Shown here in pieces: positions 32,555 to 43,183 of a stretch of DNA of 52,106 nucleotides (its first letter is position 1; every line of letters starts with the position of its first letter). The position numbers and the translations under genes were made by a program. The stretch comes from Alphaproteobacteria bacterium. Lineage in GTDB: Bacteria; Pseudomonadota; Alphaproteobacteria; Rickettsiales; SXRF01. The DNA lies in contig JAGVLW010000081.1 of assembly GCA_020054105.1 (NCBI GenBank), forward strand, positions 1 to 52,106, given 5' to 3'. The notes below the pieces were generated by a model. It saw only the letters and a list, made by a program, of their open reading frames with translations, searched no databases and was not told the DNA's origin.

Positions 32555-33268
32555 CTAGCCGGAAACGACGCGCTCGATCTGCGCGATCTGCTCCCTGCTT
32601 AATTCCGTTTTCCACAGATCGCGCGAGATTTTCTTGATTTCGGGCGGCGGAAAATCGGATTGCAGGTTCAGAAAGCGCCGCATTTTTTCCAGTTCCCCCG
32701 GCGGATCGTCATGCAGCGATTCGTAATTGACGATATGCAGCTTGCCGCCGAGCAGGGGAATGAGCGCCTGCATCCGCCGGTTATGGGATTCCCACCTGAG
32801 CGCGCATTGCTGCGCCAGGCTCAGCGACGCATACGCATCTTTGTTGCTCTCATCGATGCCGAGAAATCGGTTGGGCACGGGATATTCCCGCCAGCGCCTG
32901 ATCCAATCCTGCACGCCGCCATGTTTGAGCATCGAGGCCACGGTGCCGAACACGCTGCGGTCGGTGCCGATGAATCTGGCGTTCGGAAAGATTTCCGCCA
33001 ACGTTTGCGCATGCCAGATATTGGGATGGCTCTTGTCAAAGAAAAGCTTCGGGGCCACCTTGGCCGCTTCCGCTCGATATTCGGCGATAAGCTTAGGCAT
33101 AAGCTCTTCGCACAGCGCCGGGTTAAGCGCCATCCGGGTCGCGTAGGAAAAAATGGGATCCACCTCGATCAGCCCGGCGCATTCGCGGTGCGATTGCAGC
33201 AGGCGCGCTATCCAGTGCGTGCCCGACCGCCCGGTTCCAATAATGAATAGCATCTCCTGTTCTTTCAT
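32555..33268 (-). CDS. Sulfotransferase family protein
   Basis: 237 residues from the ATG at 33268; an in-frame GTG at 33295 is an alternative, and neither has a good ribosome site. The N-terminal LFIIGTGRSGTHWIARLLQSH is the PAPS 5'-phosphosulfate P-loop; ARFIGTDRSVFGTVASML resembles the 3'-phosphate-binding element; FDKSHPNIWH lies between. Probably sulfates sugar hydroxyls. It is a lone minus-strand gene inside the plus-strand part of the locus. Confidence 0.83.
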   Translation of the reverse strand: MKEQEMLFIIGTGRSGTHWIARLLQSHRECAGLIEVDPIFSYATRMALNPALCEELMPKLIAEYRAEAAKVAPKLFFDKSHPNIWHAQTLAEIFPNARFIGTDRSVFGTVASMLKHGGVQDWIRRWREYPVPNRFLGIDESNKDAYASLSLAQQCALRWESHNRRMQALIPLLGGKLHIVNYESLHDDPPGELEKMRRFLNLQSDFPPPEIKKISRDLWKTELSREQIAQIERVVSG

Positions 33269-33384
33269 GGCCGATTTGATGGATATAATGGTCACAGCAG
33301 TGTATAGGGGTTATCGCAATACCTTCTTCTAGCATGTATAACACGGTGCGGAATACGAAAAATAACGCAATGCGGGAACTGTAG

Positions 33385-34002
33385 ATGGCAGAGATAAATT
33401 CAGGGCTCAGGGCCGTCCTGGCCTCGCCGCTTCGCTATAACGCCTTGCAGGACCTGATGGGCGGGCGGCGCTGCCGGCGCGAATTCGTCGCTACGCACAT
33501 ACGGCCGCAAGCGGGCGACCGCCTGCTCGACATCGGCTGCGGCACCGCGCAGCTGCTGGACTACCTACCCGGCGACATACAGTATGAAGGGTACGACCCC
33601 TCGTCCGCCTATATCGATTTCGCGCGCAAACATCACGGCGCGCGCGGGACATTCCATTGCGGATTATACGACGATGCCGCCGCCAGCCGCCATGCGCCTT
33701 TCGATATTATTATCGCCAGCGGATTGCTGCACCACATGGATGACGGCGACGTTGCCAAACTGCTGGCTCTGGTGAAACGCTCGCTGGCGCAAGCAGGCCG
33801 GTTTATCACCATAGACCCGGTCTATTGCGCGGGCCAGAATCCGCTGGCGCGGCTGCTAATCGATTGCGATCGTGGCCAAAATGTGCGAAAAGGCGAGCAG
33901 TATAGTGCGCTCATGGCGGCGCAGTTCAGCCGGGTATCGGCAACGCTGGTGCATCGCAAATGGCCGCCTTACACGCATTGGATCATGGAATGCATGGCAT
34001 GA
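33385..34002 (+). CDS. Class I SAM-dependent methyltransferase
   Basis: 205 residues. The SAM site is DRLLDIGCGTAQLLDYLPGD, with the acidic residue in YEGYDPSSAYI and the post-motif IIIASGLLHHMDDGDVAKLL. The target is unknown; the location before a sugar aminotransferase suggests glycan or nucleotide-sugar methylation. GGGAAC lies about 8 bp upstream of the ATG. The stop overlaps the WecE start by 4 bp (ATGA), so the two are coupled. Confidence 0.87.
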   Translation: MAEINSGLRAVLASPLRYNALQDLMGGRRCRREFVATHIRPQAGDRLLDIGCGTAQLLDYLPGDIQYEGYDPSSAYIDFARKHHGARGTFHCGLYDDAAASRHAPFDIIIASGLLHHMDDGDVAKLLALVKRSLAQAGRFITIDPVYCAGQNPLARLLIDCDRGQNVRKGEQYSALMAAQFSRVSATLVHRKWPPYTHWIMECMA

Positions 34003-35147
34003 AAATTCCCTTCAACAAACCGTATATGACCGGCAGGGAGCTCGATTATATTGCGCAGGCGCACCGCGACGGCGTGCTGGCGGGGGACGGCCAATTTACC
34101 GCCCTGTGCCAGGGTTGGCTGGAATCTTACAGCGGCGCGCGCAAGGCGCTGCTCACCCATTCCTGCACGGCGGCGCTGGAAATCGCCGCCATCGTGCTTG
34201 ACATCACCCCCGGCGACGAAGTCATCATGCCCTCTTTTACCTTCGTCTCCACCGCCAACGCGTTCGTGCTGCGCGGCGCCGTGCCGGTATTCGTCGATAT
34301 CCGGGCGGATACGCTCAATCTCGACGAGGCGCTGATCGAGGCGGCCATCACGCCAAAAACCCGCGCCATCGTGCCCGTGCATTATGCCGGGGTCGCCTGC
34401 GAGATGGACGGCATCATGGCGATTGCAAAAAAATACGGGCTCACCGTGATCGAGGATGCCGCGCAGGGCATGCTATCTTGCTATAAAGACCGGGCCCTAG
34501 GCAGCATCGGGCAGCTGGGCACTTACAGTTTCCACGAGACCAAGAATATCATATCGGGCGAAGGCGGCGCCTTGCTGATCAACGACCCGCAATATATTGC
34601 CCAGGCGGAAATCTGCCGGGAAAAAGGCACCGACCGCAGCCGCTTCTTCCGCGGCGAGGTGGATAAATATACCTGGCAGGATATCGGCTCGTCGCATCTT
34701 CCCGGCGAGCTGATCGCCGCATTTTTATGGGCGCAATTGCAGGAGGCACAGCACATCAATGCCCGCCGCGCGAGCGCCTGGCAGCATTATCATGAGCTGC
34801 TGGCGCCGCTGGAACGAGAAGGCCTGCTGCGCCGCCCGATCATCCCGGACGATTGCCGGCACAATGCCCATATGTATTATGTATTGGTGCCACCGCAGAC
34901 CGACCGCGCCCGGCTGCTTGCCGGGCTGAAGGAGCAAGGCGTCGGGGCGGTGTTTCATTATATTCCCCTGCATTCTTCGCCCGCCGGGCGTAAACATGGC
35001 CGCGCCGGCGGCACGCTGCGCACCACCGAAGACGCGAGCGCCCGCCTGATCCGCCTGCCGCTATGGACGGAGATTTCGCCGCAGCAGCAGGAATATGTGG
35101 CAAAGATACTGGGCAGCGCGCTGTTGCAATACAAGATGGCTGGATAA
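33999..35147 (+). CDS. wecE: dTDP-4-amino-4,6-dideoxygalactose transaminase
   Basis: 382-residue PLP-dependent DegT/DnrJ/EryC1 enzyme; very WecE/RffA-like from the start (IPFNKPYMTGRELDYI). HSCTAALEIAAI, EVIMPSFTFVSTANAFV, VIEDAAQG, and SFHETKNIISGEGGAL holding the PLP-binding Lys are all intact. It converts dTDP-4-keto-6-deoxyglucose to dTDP-4-amino-4,6-dideoxygalactose using glutamate. Gives an amino sugar for the surface glycan, which a NeuD-like acyltransferase could then acylate. No RmlA/RmlB genes are in the window. Starts by ATGA overlap with the methyltransferase. Confidence 0.92.
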   Translation: MKIPFNKPYMTGRELDYIAQAHRDGVLAGDGQFTALCQGWLESYSGARKALLTHSCTAALEIAAIVLDITPGDEVIMPSFTFVSTANAFVLRGAVPVFVDIRADTLNLDEALIEAAITPKTRAIVPVHYAGVACEMDGIMAIAKKYGLTVIEDAAQGMLSCYKDRALGSIGQLGTYSFHETKNIISGEGGALLINDPQYIAQAEICREKGTDRSRFFRGEVDKYTWQDIGSSHLPGELIAAFLWAQLQEAQHINARRASAWQHYHELLAPLEREGLLRRPIIPDDCRHNAHMYYVLVPPQTDRARLLAGLKEQGVGAVFHYIPLHSSPAGRKHGRAGGTLRTTEDASARLIRLPLWTEISPQQQEYVAKILGSALLQYKMAG

Positions 35148-35148
35148 T

Positions 35149-36189
35149 TTACCGGATGGGCTGCAAGGCCGGCTCGTCGGTTTTAACGCGGGACGCCCAG
35201 GCAGGACTGTCCATCTGCGCCGCTTGCTGCGCGATGGATGCGGCGATGGCGTCCGCCTTGCCGGCAATCTGCGGCTGCGCGGCTAAAAATTCCGCCACCT
35301 CGCGCACCAAAGCAGCTTGCGCTTCCCTCGGCTCGCGGGCGATGGCATCGGCGGCGAGCCTCTCGACGCGCTGTTGCTCCTCAGTATTTAATTTGCCGCC
35401 GGCATTGGCCGGGTCTTTATTGGAGATGGCCATCATAAGATCGGCGAGAATGTAGGTGACGGCCGTCACCCCCGTCCAGGCATAGCCGCTTTTTTGCGGG
35501 TTGCGCCGGAAATCCTGGTAGGTGTCGAGCGCCAGCAGCGAGTCGGTGACCATCGAGCCGTAGCCGAACACGCGCAGCGGCTTTTCCCGGATCCAGCCGA
35601 TGAAGCCCTTGCTCTTTTTTTCGCCGTCATCCTTCAAGGCTTTTTCGGGAATGACGAGCGAGGCAAGCTTAAACACCAGCGAACTGATGCCGTAATACAG
35701 CCCCGCCGATCCCAGGCCGGCGCGGTGCTTCTTGATGCCCGACGCCAGCATGGCGCCCGCACCCATCGTATAGCCATAGAGAGTATTTTGCGCGGCGTTG
35801 CGGTAAAAGAATTGGCCGTTTTGCGCAGCATCTTTATGCGCCGCCACACCGGCAAGCTCGGAGCCCTCCGGCAGGCCACCGGTTTTTTGCTTGAGGAACT
35901 CGGCGGTGCTTTCCGTAATTTCGCGCAAATTTTCTTCCGGCTTGACGCGGCCGAAAAGCGCCAGGTTCAACCCGCCCAGCGTATACATGCCGCCACCGAA
36001 TTTCTTATAGGTATCGCCGGTCTTGATGCCGTTGCCTAAAAACCCGACATCGCCGATAAGATTTAAAATACCGGCAAGCCAAAGGCTATTGCGCTGCAAA
36101 AAATTTCCGCGGGCGGGCGCGGGCGGCGGGATTTCCGCAGCAGGAGCTGGCGTAGCAGGAAGGGCGCTGGAATTTGTTTCAATGTCCAT
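35149..36189 (-). CDS. Hypothetical multi-helix membrane protein
   Basis: 346 residues. A Pro/Ala-rich N-terminal tail (PATPAPAAEIPPPAPARG), then four or five hydrophobic segments (LWLAGILNLIGDVGFLG, YGYTMGAGAMLASGI, GLYYGISSLVFKLASLVI, GVTAVTYILADLMMAI) with charged loops, and a soluble helical C-terminus of about 90 residues. No known family recognised. Convergent with wecE (1 bp gap). Codon use is like its neighbours. It may be unrelated to the polysaccharide locus. Confidence 0.7.
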   Translation of the reverse strand: MDIETNSSALPATPAPAAEIPPPAPARGNFLQRNSLWLAGILNLIGDVGFLGNGIKTGDTYKKFGGGMYTLGGLNLALFGRVKPEENLREITESTAEFLKQKTGGLPEGSELAGVAAHKDAAQNGQFFYRNAAQNTLYGYTMGAGAMLASGIKKHRAGLGSAGLYYGISSLVFKLASLVIPEKALKDDGEKKSKGFIGWIREKPLRVFGYGSMVTDSLLALDTYQDFRRNPQKSGYAWTGVTAVTYILADLMMAISNKDPANAGGKLNTEEQQRVERLAADAIAREPREAQAALVREVAEFLAAQPQIAGKADAIAASIAQQAAQMDSPAWASRVKTDEPALQPIR

Positions 36190-36265
36190 GCCCCATCATA
36201 GCACGGGTGAAGCCTCTGAACCCACAGGACTAATGTGAAGTTTTTTTGACAGCCCGAGCGAGAAG

Positions 36266-37063
36266 TTAACCGGCTGAAATATCTTCAATAATAATCGATA
36301 GCAATGCTTGCAGGACGGCCTGCAGCCGGCCCGCTTTCGCCTCGTCATAGGCAAAAGGGTGGGTTTCCTGCATGTAATTTTTTTGCGCGAGCTCGAGCTG
36401 AACGGCCTGCACGCCCTGCGCGGGATTGCCGTAATGGCGCGTGATATAGCCGCCCTTGAAGCGGCCGTTATCGACCACGGAATAATCGCTGCGTTTGGCG
36501 CAAGCGAGCAGCTTTTCGCATAAGGCCGCATCGGCGGTTTTGCCGTCAGCGGTGCCGAAATTCAAGTCGGGCAGCACGCCGGTAAAAAGCGTCGGCACCT
36601 GCGAGCAGATCGAATGGGCATCGAACAGCGCCACCCGGCCATGCTGTGCTTTCAGTTCATCGATGAGCGATTGCAGCTTGTCGTGATAAGGCTGCCAATA
36701 ATCATCGATGCGCCGCGCAATTTCTTTTTCGTCCGGCGCTTGGCCTTCCTGGTAAAGCGGCGCGCCGTCGAATAAAGTGGTCGGGCAGATGCCGGTCGTG
36801 AATTTGCCCGGATAGAGCGATGCGTTGTCCGGCGCGCGGTTCAAATCCACGACATAGCGCGAATAGCTAGGCGTGAGCATATGCGCACCGAGCACGCCTG
36901 CAAAACCGTAAAGCCGGTCGATATGCCAGTCCGTGTCGGGGAGTTGCTTGGCAGCCGGGACAAACCGGTCTAGGATGGCGGCGGGAACGTAGGCCGCCGT
37001 ATGTGGCATGCTTACGATCAGCGGCACCGTGCCCGGCCTGTAGAGATAGGGTTGCGTTGGCAT
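36266..37063 (-). CDS. hutG: N-formylglutamate deformylase
   Basis: 265 residues. Family segments are visible: VPLIVSMPHTAAYVP, DTDWHIDRLYGF, YVVDLNRAP, LFDAHSICS and DLNFGTADG. Hydrolyses N-formyl-L-glutamate to glutamate and formate, the last step of the HutF-type histidine route. It stands divergent to hutU with a 47-bp gap. The released formate is likely taken by the formate dehydrogenase encoded at 44698. No strong ribosome site is visible for the ATG at 37063. Confidence 0.92.
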   Translation of the reverse strand: MPTQPYLYRPGTVPLIVSMPHTAAYVPAAILDRFVPAAKQLPDTDWHIDRLYGFAGVLGAHMLTPSYSRYVVDLNRAPDNASLYPGKFTTGICPTTLFDGAPLYQEGQAPDEKEIARRIDDYWQPYHDKLQSLIDELKAQHGRVALFDAHSICSQVPTLFTGVLPDLNFGTADGKTADAALCEKLLACAKRSDYSVVDNGRFKGGYITRHYGNPAQGVQAVQLELAQKNYMQETHPFAYDEAKAGRLQAVLQALLSIIIEDISAG

Positions 37064-37110
37064 CCGGTTATGCTACCCGTTGGCACTAATTCATGCAAGG
37101 CGAGGAACAG

Positions 37111-38775
<1,665 letters not shown>

Positions 38776-40230
38776 TCATCGAGTGAAGTAAGGGACATAC
38801 TTAGCAAATTTATTGCCTTGTTTTGCATCTGCGGGAACAATACGTTTCTTCTTAATGGATTCGCTAATGATAGCTGATACCGCTTGATATTCTTCTGGGG
38901 GCAAAGAGAATCTTTCTCTGAGACTGGCATTGCTCATGTAATCTTTTTTTACATATCGTAAAACGCAATGTAAAAAACATGCCCATTGTTTTTCTGGTTT
39001 TGTGAGTTGGTTAAATTTCTTAGGCACAAATAGGGTTACTCTCATCGAATTATCAGAAGAATCCAGTGCAAAAGCGGGCAGATTTTTTTCCTCAACTACG
39101 ATGAGTGCTTTATCTAGGCCACCCCCTCGCTCCTCACAAAGTCCAAGCGAGCGCATGCTTTCTGCTAATTTCCCATTTCTGGAACGCCTCTCATCAATCA
39201 TGCGATCTCTCTCGACCAATGATTTTCCTGGGTTTGTAACTTCTATTCTATCTGAATAAATTTCAATGACCGGCCCAGCTCCGGTAACGACGAAATCTTG
39301 ATGAATAAGCGCATTCGCAATAATTTCTCGGATAGCGGTTTCAGGGTAAATAGGCTCCATTGTTCTTATGCCATTTATATATTTTTCCTGAGATGGCACG
39401 GAATCCGTAATATATTTCATTAGGCCAGCAAATCCTACGGCATACCCTTTCCTGCCCTCAATCTCTCCGATAGATTCCCTTTTGTCTGTACCCTTATACC
39501 TAATAACCCTAATTGATTTAGAGGCTATGGACGGAAATATCGTAATATTACGCGCAAAAATTATAGCTCCTCGATTCGTAATATCGAACCCACCCTCCAT
39601 ATCATCAACAATAAAACCACAAGCGAGAAAGCGCCTTATTATTTCACTTTGCTTTTGGGGCTTTTCCTCTTTAGCCAATCTGTAATACGTATCAACATCA
39701 AGTTTTTCGATAACTTGCTCTTCATTTTGATGGGCTGAGGCAATAGCATCCTCAAATTTTCTGCGCCCGGTTGCAAGCCAAATAGCTCTCTCATGTTCTG
39801 GGTGGTCAGCTAATTTTCTTACGTTTTCTCCTACGCGTATATACTCCGTTCCCGCGAACTTAACTGGCCTATCGTAAGTAGGTTCAATAACGATGATTGC
39901 ACACTTTTTACCATCAACTTCAAAATCTAATAAATCGATCATTAATCGAGGTATGATCATGCGATTTATCCAATTCTCAAAATTCTCCCCGCCTTTCTTC
40001 ATCATGTGTAAACTTACGTTTGTACCAATCACTGTTCGACTTGTATCTTCCACGCCATACACAAGGAAAGCGCGAGGCTGTTCCACTAAAATTGCCGCAT
40101 TAGCGCAAGCTGATATCCATTGACCTATTTCATCAGGATTATTGTTATTGTGTTTGAATTCTACCCAAGCACTCTCTTTGGGTTCTTTTAACAGTCGTTG
40201 TAATAAATTTTGAGGACTTGAAATTGCCAT
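38776..40230 (-). CDS. AlbA_2-type putative ATP-binding protein (Schlafen-AlbA/HATPase_c_4)
   Basis: 484 residues. N-terminal AlbA_2 region: KESAWVEFKHNNNNPDEIGQWISACANA and AFLVYGVEDT. The central-to-C-terminal IREIIANALIHQDF and VTNPGKSLVER segments fit the HATPase_c_4-like part found in this family; a winged-helix-like tail follows. Some members are regulators or defence genes; function here is unknown. The gene is clearly AT-richer than the hut genes around it and uses different codons, with AAAGGA before its ATG. It ends at the last base of hutU. Likely transferred in. Confidence 0.85.
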   Translation of the reverse strand: MAISSPQNLLQRLLKEPKESAWVEFKHNNNNPDEIGQWISACANAAILVEQPRAFLVYGVEDTSRTVIGTNVSLHMMKKGGENFENWINRMIIPRLMIDLLDFEVDGKKCAIIVIEPTYDRPVKFAGTEYIRVGENVRKLADHPEHERAIWLATGRRKFEDAIASAHQNEEQVIEKLDVDTYYRLAKEEKPQKQSEIIRRFLACGFIVDDMEGGFDITNRGAIIFARNITIFPSIASKSIRVIRYKGTDKRESIGEIEGRKGYAVGFAGLMKYITDSVPSQEKYINGIRTMEPIYPETAIREIIANALIHQDFVVTGAGPVIEIYSDRIEVTNPGKSLVERDRMIDERRSRNGKLAESMRSLGLCEERGGGLDKALIVVEEKNLPAFALDSSDNSMRVTLFVPKKFNQLTKPEKQWACFLHCVLRYVKKDYMSNASLRERFSLPPEEYQAVSAIISESIKKKRIVPADAKQGNKFAKYVPYFTR

Positions 40231-40293
40231 AATTCCTTTATCCCCCTTATATCAGAATTAAACTATTACAACGTGTCAGTATCATAATTTATA

Positions 40294-40320
40294 TATTAAA
40301 ATCAATGGTATATTTTAATA
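40294..40320. promoter_or_regulatory. Inverted repeat in AlbA_2 gene promoter
   Basis: TATTAAAAT / ATTTTAATA, a 9-bp inverted repeat about 65-90 bp upstream of the AlbA_2 start, in an AT-rich 160-bp spacer. It overlaps a possible minus-strand -35 (TTGATT). Could be an autoregulatory site. Confidence 0.35.
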
Positions 40321-40392
40321 GCGCCGAGTGATTTTATATCAATGCTTTATCAAGATCTAAATATTAAGTCCAAGCTGTGTATAACTCTGGTA

Positions 40393-41928
40393 TTAGTTTT
40401 TAAGGAGAAAATTTCCCCTCACCAGCTCATGCACCGCTTCGATGTCGGGCGAGATGAAGCGGTCTTCTTTCATGTATTTCACGCGCGCGCGGATGGCGGC
40501 TTTGACTTTTTCCAGGCGCGGGGAGGTTTTGAGCGGCCGCAGCATATCGAGGCCCTGCGCGGCGATGAGGAGTTCGATGGCAAGCACATAGCGCGCATGT
40601 TTGGCGATTTCGAGCGCCTTTAAACCGGCGCCGGGGCCCATGCTCACATGGTCTTCCTGGTCGTTATTGGTGGGAATGGAATCGACGCTGGCGGGAAAGC
40701 ACAGCGATTTGCATTCGGAAACCAGCGCAGCGGCGGTGACTTGCACCATCATGAAGCCGGAATTGAGCCCGCCATTTTCGATGAGGAAGGTCGGCAGGCC
40801 GGATTTTTCCGTGCGCATGGCGGTGTTGACGCGCCGTTCGGAAATGGCGGCAAGCGTGGTAATCGCCATGGCGAGCTTGTCGGACACGCGCGCCGGGTAG
40901 ATGGCGTGGAAATTTCCGCCATGGATGACGAGCTTGCGGTCGGGGAACAGCAGCGGGTTGTCGGTGGTGGCGTTGATCTCGCGCGCAAGCGTCTCTTTCG
41001 CCTGCGCCAGCTCGTCCCACGCCATGCCGTGCACCTGCGGCGCGCAGCGCAAGCTATAGGAATCCTGCACGCGGTCGCAATCGGCGTGGCTTTTGGAGAC
41101 GCCGGTTTCGCCGCCGAGCCATTTGGCGATGGCGCGGCCGCAGGCGAGCGTGCCTTCTTGCCGTTGCTCTTTGAGCAGCAAATCGTCGGTCATGTGATGC
41201 GACGCGCGCAACGCCTCGATGCTCATCGCCGCCGCCAGGTTCGCCGTATCGACGAGCTGTTTGGTTTCGTTCCAGAGCTTGACGGCGAGCGCCGCCGAAA
41301 GCTGTGTGCCGTTAATCAGGCACAGCCCTTCCTTGGGCCCGAGCGTAATCGGCTTGATGCCGGCTTTTTTCAGCGCCGCCGAGGCCTTCATGCGCGCAAA
41401 TCCCTTGGCGGTGGGCACATTGCACTCGCCTTCGCCCAGCGTGGCAAGCACGGCATGGGCGGTGGGCGCCAAATCGCCGGACGCGCCGACGCTGCCGCGC
41501 GACGGCACGACGGCGAGGATGCCTGCCTCCAGCATGCGGATGATGGATTGGAGTTTTCCCGATGCCAGACCGCGATGGCCGCGGCAGACCGAGTTGAGGA
41601 GGATCAGCCACAGCATGAGCACCAGGTCGCGCGGCAATGGGTCGCCGACGCCGCAGGCATGCGAGCGGATGATGTTGTGCTGCAAGGTTTCGATTTGGCT
41701 TTCCTGGATGCGCGTCTTGGCGAAATAGCCGAAGCCGGTATTGAGGCCGTAGACCGTGTCGCCGCTGCTTGCGAGGTCGTGCACGAATTTTTCGGCGGCT
41801 TTCACGCGCGCCATTGCCTTGGGCTCGATGCGGATCTTGATGCGCGCTTTCGGGTCGAGCGCGGCTTGCGAAAAACGCCAGAGCGTTTCAATGTCGAGCG
41901 AGTCGCCGTTAAGCGTGATGTCTTGCAT
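40393..41928 (-). CDS. hutH: Histidine ammonia-lyase
   Basis: 511 residues from the ATG at 41928 (AAGGA upstream); the frame continues upstream inside hutI and is noise there. The MIO cofactor triad Ala149-Ser150-Gly151 sits in [20 protein letters not shown] and NTDNP-like NATTDNPLL segments are intact. It removes ammonia from L-histidine to give trans-urocanate, the first step of histidine breakdown. Start overlaps hutI stop by 20 bp, so they are co-translated from hutI onward. The low-GC AlbA_2 gene follows downstream. Confidence 0.96.
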   Translation of the reverse strand: MQDITLNGDSLDIETLWRFSQAALDPKARIKIRIEPKAMARVKAAEKFVHDLASSGDTVYGLNTGFGYFAKTRIQESQIETLQHNIIRSHACGVGDPLPRDLVLMLWLILLNSVCRGHRGLASGKLQSIIRMLEAGILAVVPSRGSVGASGDLAPTAHAVLATLGEGECNVPTAKGFARMKASAALKKAGIKPITLGPKEGLCLINGTQLSAALAVKLWNETKQLVDTANLAAAMSIEALRASHHMTDDLLLKEQRQEGTLACGRAIAKWLGGETGVSKSHADCDRVQDSYSLRCAPQVHGMAWDELAQAKETLAREINATTDNPLLFPDRKLVIHGGNFHAIYPARVSDKLAMAITTLAAISERRVNTAMRTEKSGLPTFLIENGGLNSGFMMVQVTAAALVSECKSLCFPASVDSIPTNNDQEDHVSMGPGAGLKALEIAKHARYVLAIELLIAAQGLDMLRPLKTSPRLEKVKAAIRARVKYMKEDRFISPDIEAVHELVRGNFLLKN

Positions 41929-43141
41929 GATAGATTCCTTGTTTGACGGTGCCGATGCACGGGTTATAGCCCAGGCGGTAGCTAAGTTCCACCGGCGAGG
42001 CGATGTCCCATAGCGCCATGTCGGCGGTTTTTCCCACTTCCAATGTGCCGACCGAACCTTCAATACCCAGCGCCCGCGCGGCGTTGCGCGTGACGGCGGC
42101 AAGCGCCTCCTCGGGCGTGAGGCCGAATAATATGCAGCCCATATTGAGCATGAGCAGCAAGCTGCCAACCGGCGAGGTGCCGGGGTTGCAGTCGGAAGCG
42201 ATGGCGATGGCCACACCATGTTTGCGCAGCAAATCCACCGGCGGCTTGCGCGTTTCGCGCAGCATGTAAAACGCGCCCGGCAGCAGTACGGCGACCGTCC
42301 CGGCTTTTGCCATTGCCGCAATGCCCTCTTCGCAGGCGAATTCGAGATGGTCGGCGGACAGCGCATTGTAACGCGCCGCCAGCGCCGCGCCGCCCTGGTC
42401 GGAAAGCTGCTCGGCATGAAGCTTCACCGCCAGCCCGTGTTTTTTTGCCGCCTCGAACACTTTCGTCATCTGCGCCGGCGAAAACGCGATCGTCTCGCAA
42501 AACCCGTCCACCGCATCGGCGAGTTTTTCCTTGGCGATGGCGGGAATCATGTCGTTGCATACGGCGTCGATATAGGCGTCTTCGTTGCCCTTATATTCCG
42601 GCGGCGCCGTATGCGCGCCCAGAAACGTCGTGCGCACGCTCACCGGATAATGCTCGCCAAGCTTGCGGGCGACGCGCAGCATTTTCATTTCGTTTTCGCG
42701 GTCGAGCCCGTAGCCGGATTTGATTTCGACGGTGGTGACGCCTTCCTGCAAGAACGGGGGCAGGCGCTTTTCGCTGGCGGCGTATAAATCGTCTTCGCCG
42801 GCGGCGCGGGTGGCGCGCACGGTGGAGAGGATGCCGCCGCCATCTCTCGCGATATCGGCATAGGATTTTCCGGCCAGGCGCATGGCGAATTCCTCGGCGC
42901 GGTTACCGGCATATACCATATGCGTGTGGCAATCGATCAGCCCCGGCGTGATCCAGGCTTGCTTGGCGTCGCGGGTTTCACGCGCCTCGCCCGGCACCGC
43001 GTCCATGGCGCCCAGCCAGGCGATGCGGCCGTCCTTGATGGCCAGCGCGGCGTTTTCGACAATGCCGTAGCCGCCTGCCATCGTGGCCAGCCGGGCGTTG
43101 ATCCATAGCGTATCCCAGTTTCGGTTGTCGGTCACCTGCAT
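41909..43141 (-). CDS. hutI: Imidazolonepropionase
   Basis: 410-residue amidohydrolase. Metal site [38 protein letters not shown] and [12 protein letters not shown] match the family. It opens 4-imidazolone-5-propionate to N-formimino-L-glutamate. Its stop overlaps the hutH start by 20 bp. GGAG abuts the ATG, which is too close for an ideal start, so the true start could be slightly different. Divergent from hutF with a gap of about 40 bp. Confidence 0.95.
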   Translation of the reverse strand: MQVTDNRNWDTLWINARLATMAGGYGIVENAALAIKDGRIAWLGAMDAVPGEARETRDAKQAWITPGLIDCHTHMVYAGNRAEEFAMRLAGKSYADIARDGGGILSTVRATRAAGEDDLYAASEKRLPPFLQEGVTTVEIKSGYGLDRENEMKMLRVARKLGEHYPVSVRTTFLGAHTAPPEYKGNEDAYIDAVCNDMIPAIAKEKLADAVDGFCETIAFSPAQMTKVFEAAKKHGLAVKLHAEQLSDQGGAALAARYNALSADHLEFACEEGIAAMAKAGTVAVLLPGAFYMLRETRKPPVDLLRKHGVAIAIASDCNPGTSPVGSLLLMLNMGCILFGLTPEEALAAVTRNAARALGIEGSVGTLEVGKTADMALWDIASPVELSYRLGYNPCIGTVKQGIYHARHHA

Positions 43142-43183
43142 CTCCGGTATAAAACGTCCGTATCATAAAGAAGGTGTGCCCCC

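Noticed and set aside
38776..40392. Transposon or prophage insertion at the AlbA_2 gene
   Set aside because: No transposase, integrase, terminal repeats or target duplication visible; only composition suggests transfer.
40648..41946. 432-codon plus-strand ORF opposite hutH
   Set aside because: Shadow; hutH with the Ala-Ser-Gly triad is on the minus strand.
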